Below are positions 57,974 through 64,000 of a stretch of 64,000 nt of DNA, piece by piece. Origin of the DNA: Trifolium pratense (Eukaryota; Streptophyta; Magnoliopsida; Fabales; Fabaceae); NCBI RefSeq assembly GCF_020283565.1, contig NC_060062.1:29572251-29636250 (forward strand). Direction: 5' to 3'. Each line of letters opens with the position of its first letter. The first letter of the stretch is position 1. The notes under the pieces were generated by a model. The model did no database searches, was not told the DNA's origin, and saw nothing but the letters and a program-made list of their open reading frames with translations. A program made the translations under genes and the position numbers.

Positions 57974-59215
57974 TTTTTTTGATATATCAGAAAATAAAAA
58001 GCAAAAAATAAAAAGCAAACTAGGCTCGCAGGCGATCAACACCTGAAACATCAGCTATCAAAACATTACTAAGTTGAGGAGGACAACTATGCCAAATCTT
58101 TAGGGAGACATCTGAGGTAGCGCCCTTCTTGGCAAGCCAATCTGCACACTCGTTGTCTTCTCTAAGAGTATGATGGAAAGCAATAGTCCAATCCATGTTT
58201 TGGAATTGTCTAATTTTCTTGATGAGAGGAGCATAAGGATGAAGAGGAGAGATATCATGTTCCACCAAACCAATTGCAATTGTAGAATCTGATTCAATAA
58301 TCACATTGTTGAAACCTCGGTCTATTGCTAAGCAAAGACCGTTGTAAATGGCATGAAGCTCGGCTTGTAAGCTAGTAGCAATCCCAATAAATCCAGAAAA
58401 TCCGAGTAGCCAATTACCCATACTATTGCGCATGATACCTCCGAAGCCGGCTCTACCAGGATTGTTGAGGGAGCTGCCATCCACATTAACTTTGATAGTG
58501 TTTCCTAAGGGAGAAATCCAAGATACATGACGTAACGGCTTCTGCAAATGCGATGATTCAAAAACCTGCAAAAAAGTGTCAACAGAGCAGTGGATTTGGC
58601 TAAGACAATGCCACTTGATCCACCTGTTATTATTAAACACAAAGTCATTCCTAGACTTCCAAATAAACCAACAAGTTACCATAAATAGAACCCCATTGGA
58701 AGAAGTGGCATGTATGGTAAACCAATTCGTAAATTCAGTTGTTGAATAAAAAGATGGTGAAGAGAAAAGAAGAGCAACCAAAATAGAAGTAGAATCGGGA
58801 CAATCCCTGAATAAATGTAAAAGATTCTCATCAAATGAATGACACCTTTTACATGAAGAATCTGTGGTCATGTGCCGCATAAACCTGAAGGCATTAGTGG
58901 GAAGGCAATTGTGAAGAACCAACCAACAAAAGTGCTTAATATTTTCTGGAAGCTTAGATTTCCAAAGCCAAGTCTAACTATAAGTAGAAGAGGAGGCTGA
59001 AGACAAGTTAGAAATTTGAGAAATCCAATGATATCCCGACTTAGCTGAATAAGTACCAGAATTAGAATGACTCCAAATGATGATGTCAGAGGATTCTGTA
59101 TCGATAAAAAGGCTTTGAATTTTCAACTGAATATGAATGGGAATATCAGTTGTTAAAGAATTAAACATCCAGGAACCCTGATGATATATATCTTGAAGCA
59201 GCATAGTAGTATTGT
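57974..59215 (-). mobile_element. 5'-truncated LINE fragment
   Basis: The minus-strand tail is an A-run (plus T-run 57974-57980). Upstream lies the end of ORF2 with zinc-binding and RNase H domains. The 5' border is near 59205-59215. A TSD could not be identified. It marks the right edge of duplication copy B. Confidence 0.75.
58020..59204 (-). pseudogene. LINE zf-RVT and RNase H remnant
   Basis: An upstream frame (58974-59204) carries DIIIWSHSNSGTYSAKSGYH, the start of the zinc-binding region. It stops and, after a short shifted segment, the main frame (58020-58922) continues: LPTNAFRFMRH, CKRCHSFDENLLHLFRDCP (Cys/His motif), MVTCWFIWKSRNDFVFN, then RNase H. RNase H catalytic positions are visible: Asp in KVNVDGSSLNNPGRAGFGG, Glu in LQAELHAIYNGL, Asp in VIIESDSTIA and Asp in REDNECADWLAK. 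The RNase H part is intact to its stop at 58020. Reverse transcriptase is absent, so it is dead as an element. Confidence 0.85.
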
Positions 59216-59311
59216 ATTATATTCCTTAAAAATGTAGACTTAATAATTTGTACTAGTATTTCCGTCAAAAAAAAATAAAATAAATTATATTATAGTATTG
59301 TATAAGATTCT
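59205..59311. repeat. Dispersed repeat related to 41360-41460
   Basis: It shares agtagtatt, tactagtatttccgtcaaaaa and attatagtattgtataagatt with 41360-41460. A second empty-site equivalent of the Helitron junction lies at 59291-59305. Confidence 0.55.
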
Positions 59312-59497
59312 AGGAAGCACGGACACCTCTGTGATTAGACGTGTCGCGGTGTCCGATACTCGTATGACACTCGTCCGACACGTGTCGGATAGCTCGCGCC
59401 GATGTCCAAAAAAATTCAATTTTTACTTTGACACTCCTTTTATCGGTGTCCGACACCTGTAAGACACTCGTACTACACGTGTCGGACGAGTGTCCCA
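59312..59497. repeat. Palindromic MITE, GAAGCAC-end family, copy 2
   Basis: Begins ggaagcacggacacc. The core repeats gtgtccgacac and cacgtgtcggac in both directions. The right end is decayed (gagtgtccc). Confidence 0.6.
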
Positions 59498-59816
59498 TAA
59501 GAAATTGTTTTTTCTTTGTTTATTCTCTCCCTAGACACATATCAGACATATCTACAAGAGTTAAAAATGTGTCAAAACAATAATATTGGTTAATGAGGAT
59601 TGAAGACATTACATTTTGATTACAATATTTTTAGCTTTTTCAATAGTAGATGGATAAATAAAGGGAAAATACTATCATATCTTGTTTTTAAAATTTTTTT
59701 TTTAAGAAATAACTTGTTTAACTTAAAAATATCTATGGTACGGTTTCTAAGTTTTCTCCTTTTAGAGATGCACTCTCCCAAAAAAAAAATTATATAAATA
59801 TTCCCCATCCAAAAAG

Positions 59817-60335
59817 TAGGGATGGCAATTTGACACATACCCATAGGGTACCCGCAAAAATTACCCACAACAGGTAGGGGAAAAACCCGCATTTTGGGTA
59901 CGGGCGCGGGTATGGGTAATTACCCGCAAAAATGAACGGGTATGGGTGCTGGTACGGGTACCTTAGTACCCACCCCGCCCCATACCCGCATAATATATAT
60001 TTATTTATTTTATTTATATTATTATATTATAATATATGTAAATCAATTTAAAACAATACAACTCTAGTAAACTATTACATATTTTTAATAAAAATGTTTA
60101 TTTATAACATAATATAAAAATAATGTGAATATTTAACATAAATATGAACTTGAACATAAAGTTAGTAATAATTTTGTTTATAATTTTCATTAGTAAATAT
60201 TAAAATCTTTGAAATTTTTTTAATTCTATTAAAATTATATGATATTTTATAATTGATCAATTTATTTTTAGTAAAAATGCGAGTAACGGGTATAATATAT
60301 GTTTTTTTTTTCCCCTAAAAAACATGGGATAATGG
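59817..60335. mobile_element. hAT-like MITE, TAGGGATGGCAA end, one end only
   Basis: Left end tagggatggcaatttgac is followed by alternating acccgca and gcgggt motifs to about 59990, then AT-rich sequence. A possible right subterminal phrase, gcgagtaacgggtataat, lies near 60278, but no inverted terminus was found. It shares its end type with the element at 12243-13044. Confidence 0.6.
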
Positions 60336-60548
60336 TTTGCAATGAAGGGTGGATATTGACTCTTGTTTTTCTTATTTTGACTTTTTCGTAAACATAAGCA
60401 ATATTCTAAACAAAAATACAGGAAAATGAAAATATGATGATGTTATAAATGATAATATAAAAACTATATTTAACTTTTATAAAAAAATTATATTTAAGTT
60501 GAATTTGATTGATTTTTAGAATCTAATTTTATTATTATAAAATTTTAT

Positions 60549-60732
60549 GAATTTAATTTATATGCACTGTCAGTATAAGATTATTTTACACATGTGTCCA
60601 ATAATATACCAACACATCATGTATGATATTTAAAAACACATGATGTGTCGCGTTCATTAAATGATGTGGCAACACATCATTGGATGCATGTGTAAAGAAT
60701 CTTTACACTGACAGTGCACAACAATTAAACTC
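60549..60732. mobile_element. Palindromic MITE, TTTAATT-CAC(C/T)G family, copy 2
   Basis: gaatttaatttatatgcact at the left is mirrored by agtgcacaacaattaaactc at the right. Inner halves with acacatcatgta and acacatgatgtg pair. It lies 580 bp upstream of the S18 start codon. Confidence 0.8.
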
Positions 60733-60816
60733 AAATTTTATAATATAAAAAAATATATAATTTTATTATATTTCCATTTTTTTATATTTGTTATGTTTGA
60801 AGGAGCATTTCTTAAA

Positions 60817-61006
60817 AGAGTTTAATTGGTATGCATCGACGGTGTAAAATAATTTTAGACGATCGTCCAATAAATAACCATCATTTTGCCATGTCATGTG
60901 AAGAAAGTGGGGTGAAGTGGGGTGATGTGACGGAAAACATGGTTGGCATTGGTTGACAGTGTAAAATTATTTTACACTGTCGATGCATATCAATTAAATC
61001 CTTCTT
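60817..61006. mobile_element. Palindromic MITE, same family, copy 3
   Basis: Left aagagtttaattggtatgca and right tgcatatcaattaaatcctt are inverted copies. gtgtaaaataattttaga pairs with taaaattattttacac. It ends about 300 bp from the S18 start codon, within its probable promoter. Confidence 0.8.
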
Positions 61007-61210
61007 AAAATCAATTTTATATTCATTGTAGAGGTGAAGGGTTAAATATAGGGGTGTGAGAAGTTTTTTTCTCTTCAAAATATCATCATCAGATTCAGGC
61101 TTAGTCCAAAACACTATCTCCAATTCTCAAAAAAAGAAAAACAAATCTCTCGAGGGTGAAACCGTCAATATACTATTTAGCATAGTAATATAAAAGATCC
61201 ATTCTCAGCA

Positions 61211-61219
61211 AAACCCTAA
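61211..61219 (+). promoter_or_regulatory. Telo-box (AAACCCTAA) of the S18 gene
   Basis: The exact motif AAACCCTAA lies about 100 bp upstream of the ATG. In plants this element is common near the transcription start of ribosomal protein genes and supports expression in dividing cells. Confidence 0.7.
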
Positions 61220-61314
61220 TTCTTCATCGTTAAAATCCTCAATTAGCCGCAGCGACACACACCCTTGGCGGCAATCATCACCGTTCACCGGAAACCTTCA
61301 TCGGAGAGACTAAA

Positions 61315-63167
<1,853 letters not shown>

Positions 63168-63900
63168 GCTGTTATATTTTGGCATGGAGATTAGATGATT
63201 TTGATTTGGAGCACATTAGACATGTTTTCTATACCACCTTTGTATGGTTAAATTAAATGATCATGACAATTTGAATTTTGTTTGGTTTTTGTGTTATAAG
63301 TTTATGATTTGTTGAATGATGTTGGTATGGTATCTATTTATTTAAGTTGGTTCTTAACATGAATATGTTGGTATAATGTTGGTATGCTACTACTCGAATA
63401 CACATAAGTAAATTTCTTCTCTTCCAAAAAGATAATGATAGTAATAAGTAAGAATAATAAATGGTCAAAATGTAGTACATTGTGAGTTGTTGAAGCTCTT
63501 GAAAATGTAAGGTCAGTATGCACCAACAATAATGGTGATAAATAAACAAGATGAAACTGCCAAGGATATTGGTTTATGTGGTAGGGTAGGGGTGTGTTTT
63601 ATTTGGATTGGTTAGGAGACAAAAAGCATCCGATTTAGAGATAAAATTGTTTACAGTTTGGTATTGTCTTTAATTGGTCTCTTTTGTCTTTAACCAGGCA
63701 ATTCAAATACAAAGTATGTTACTTTTTTCTTTTACCGGAATTTTTTTCCATTAAGTTTTTTTTAGTAAGATTTTAATGAGACGCATCTTTAATGGACATT
63801 AAAAAAAAATGTTGTGTTCAATATCCTAAAACTTGTACTAGAGAGCTAAAACTTGTTCTTTAAAATTTTTTATTTTTTATTTTAAAAAAACTTGTTCTTA
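63168..63900. other. 3' flank of the S18 gene, AT-rich
   Basis: Includes the 3' untranslated region (about 63168-63360, unmarked polyadenylation site). No further gene is supported. Confidence 0.4.
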
Positions 63901-63903
63901 AAG

Positions 63904-63988
63904 TGTTTTTTTTACAATGGAGTCAGACTCGTAGAGGATTGAACTAGATCAAACATCCTCACCACTAGATCAAACTTAGTGGTATAAG
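63904..63988 (-). mobile_element. Short tRNA-like SINE with TSD
   Basis: The minus strand gives A-box-like ttgatctagtggtgagga and B-box-like agttcaatcctc, ending in an A-run. The TSD ttgttcttaaag lies at 63892-63903 and 63989-64000, the last bases of the window. Confidence 0.7.
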
Positions 63989-64000
63989 TTGTTCTTAAAG

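Noticed and set aside
57974..59215. A TSD for the second LINE using the sequence attcacgttatac
   Set aside because: No second copy was found near 59205-59220.

Overview
This window is nuclear DNA from a plant, most likely an inverted-repeat-lacking-clade legume close to Medicago. The reasons are its AT-richness, split genes with GT/AG introns, dense MITEs, SINEs, LINEs, Helitron and LTR elements, and above all a two-exon nodule-specific cysteine-rich (NCR) peptide gene, a family known from that clade. No bacterial, organellar or viral replicon is present.

Genes that look usable are few: a three-exon R2R3-MYB of the MYB98/MYB115/MYB118 type (7802-11747, minus), an NCR peptide gene (25218-25514, minus), two paralogous proline-rich proteins of unknown function (39165-39569 and 57089-57484, minus) and a four-exon cytosolic ribosomal protein S18 gene (61315-63167, plus). 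Broken host genes are a CC-NBS-LRR resistance gene relic (2969-4043), a lectin-domain receptor kinase split by a young retroelement (48905-52749) and a two-exon relic of an auxin response factor (37526-37796). A possible unrecognised gene lies at 809-2960.

Most of the rest is mobile DNA, and many borders can be fixed by target-site duplications (TSDs). 12-13 kb: a SINE inside a hAT-like element inside another SINE. 14.9 kb: a fold-back element with a 9-bp TSD. 16-17.3 kb: a decayed reverse transcriptase. 19.1-24.0 kb: a complete 4.8-kb LTR element without gag-pol. 26.5-29.5 kb: a Helitron relic with RPA-like and helicase remnants, split by a solo LTR. 29.8-31.3 kb: a fold-back element with about 270-bp inverted ends and nine tandem palindromes. 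31.8-35.2 kb: a LINE with an 18-bp TSD. 42.0-48.4 kb: an array of tRNA-like repeats invaded by a long LTR, itself holding a small LTR element, with a 510-bp MITE on its edge. 49.5-51.5 kb: a non-autonomous LTR element with one gag-like ORF. 53.3-55.6 kb: a rearranged copia relic. 58-59.2 kb: a second LINE.

A direct duplication of about 2 kb (37851-39870 and 55893-57973) carries the proline-rich gene, and the two copies have since diverged by repeat-number change and MITE insertion. The genes do not form a pathway; the window is a host-gene-poor stretch in which the order of insertions can be read. The most unusual signal is a shared palindromic core in two otherwise different fold-back elements (14889-15361 and 29795-31264).
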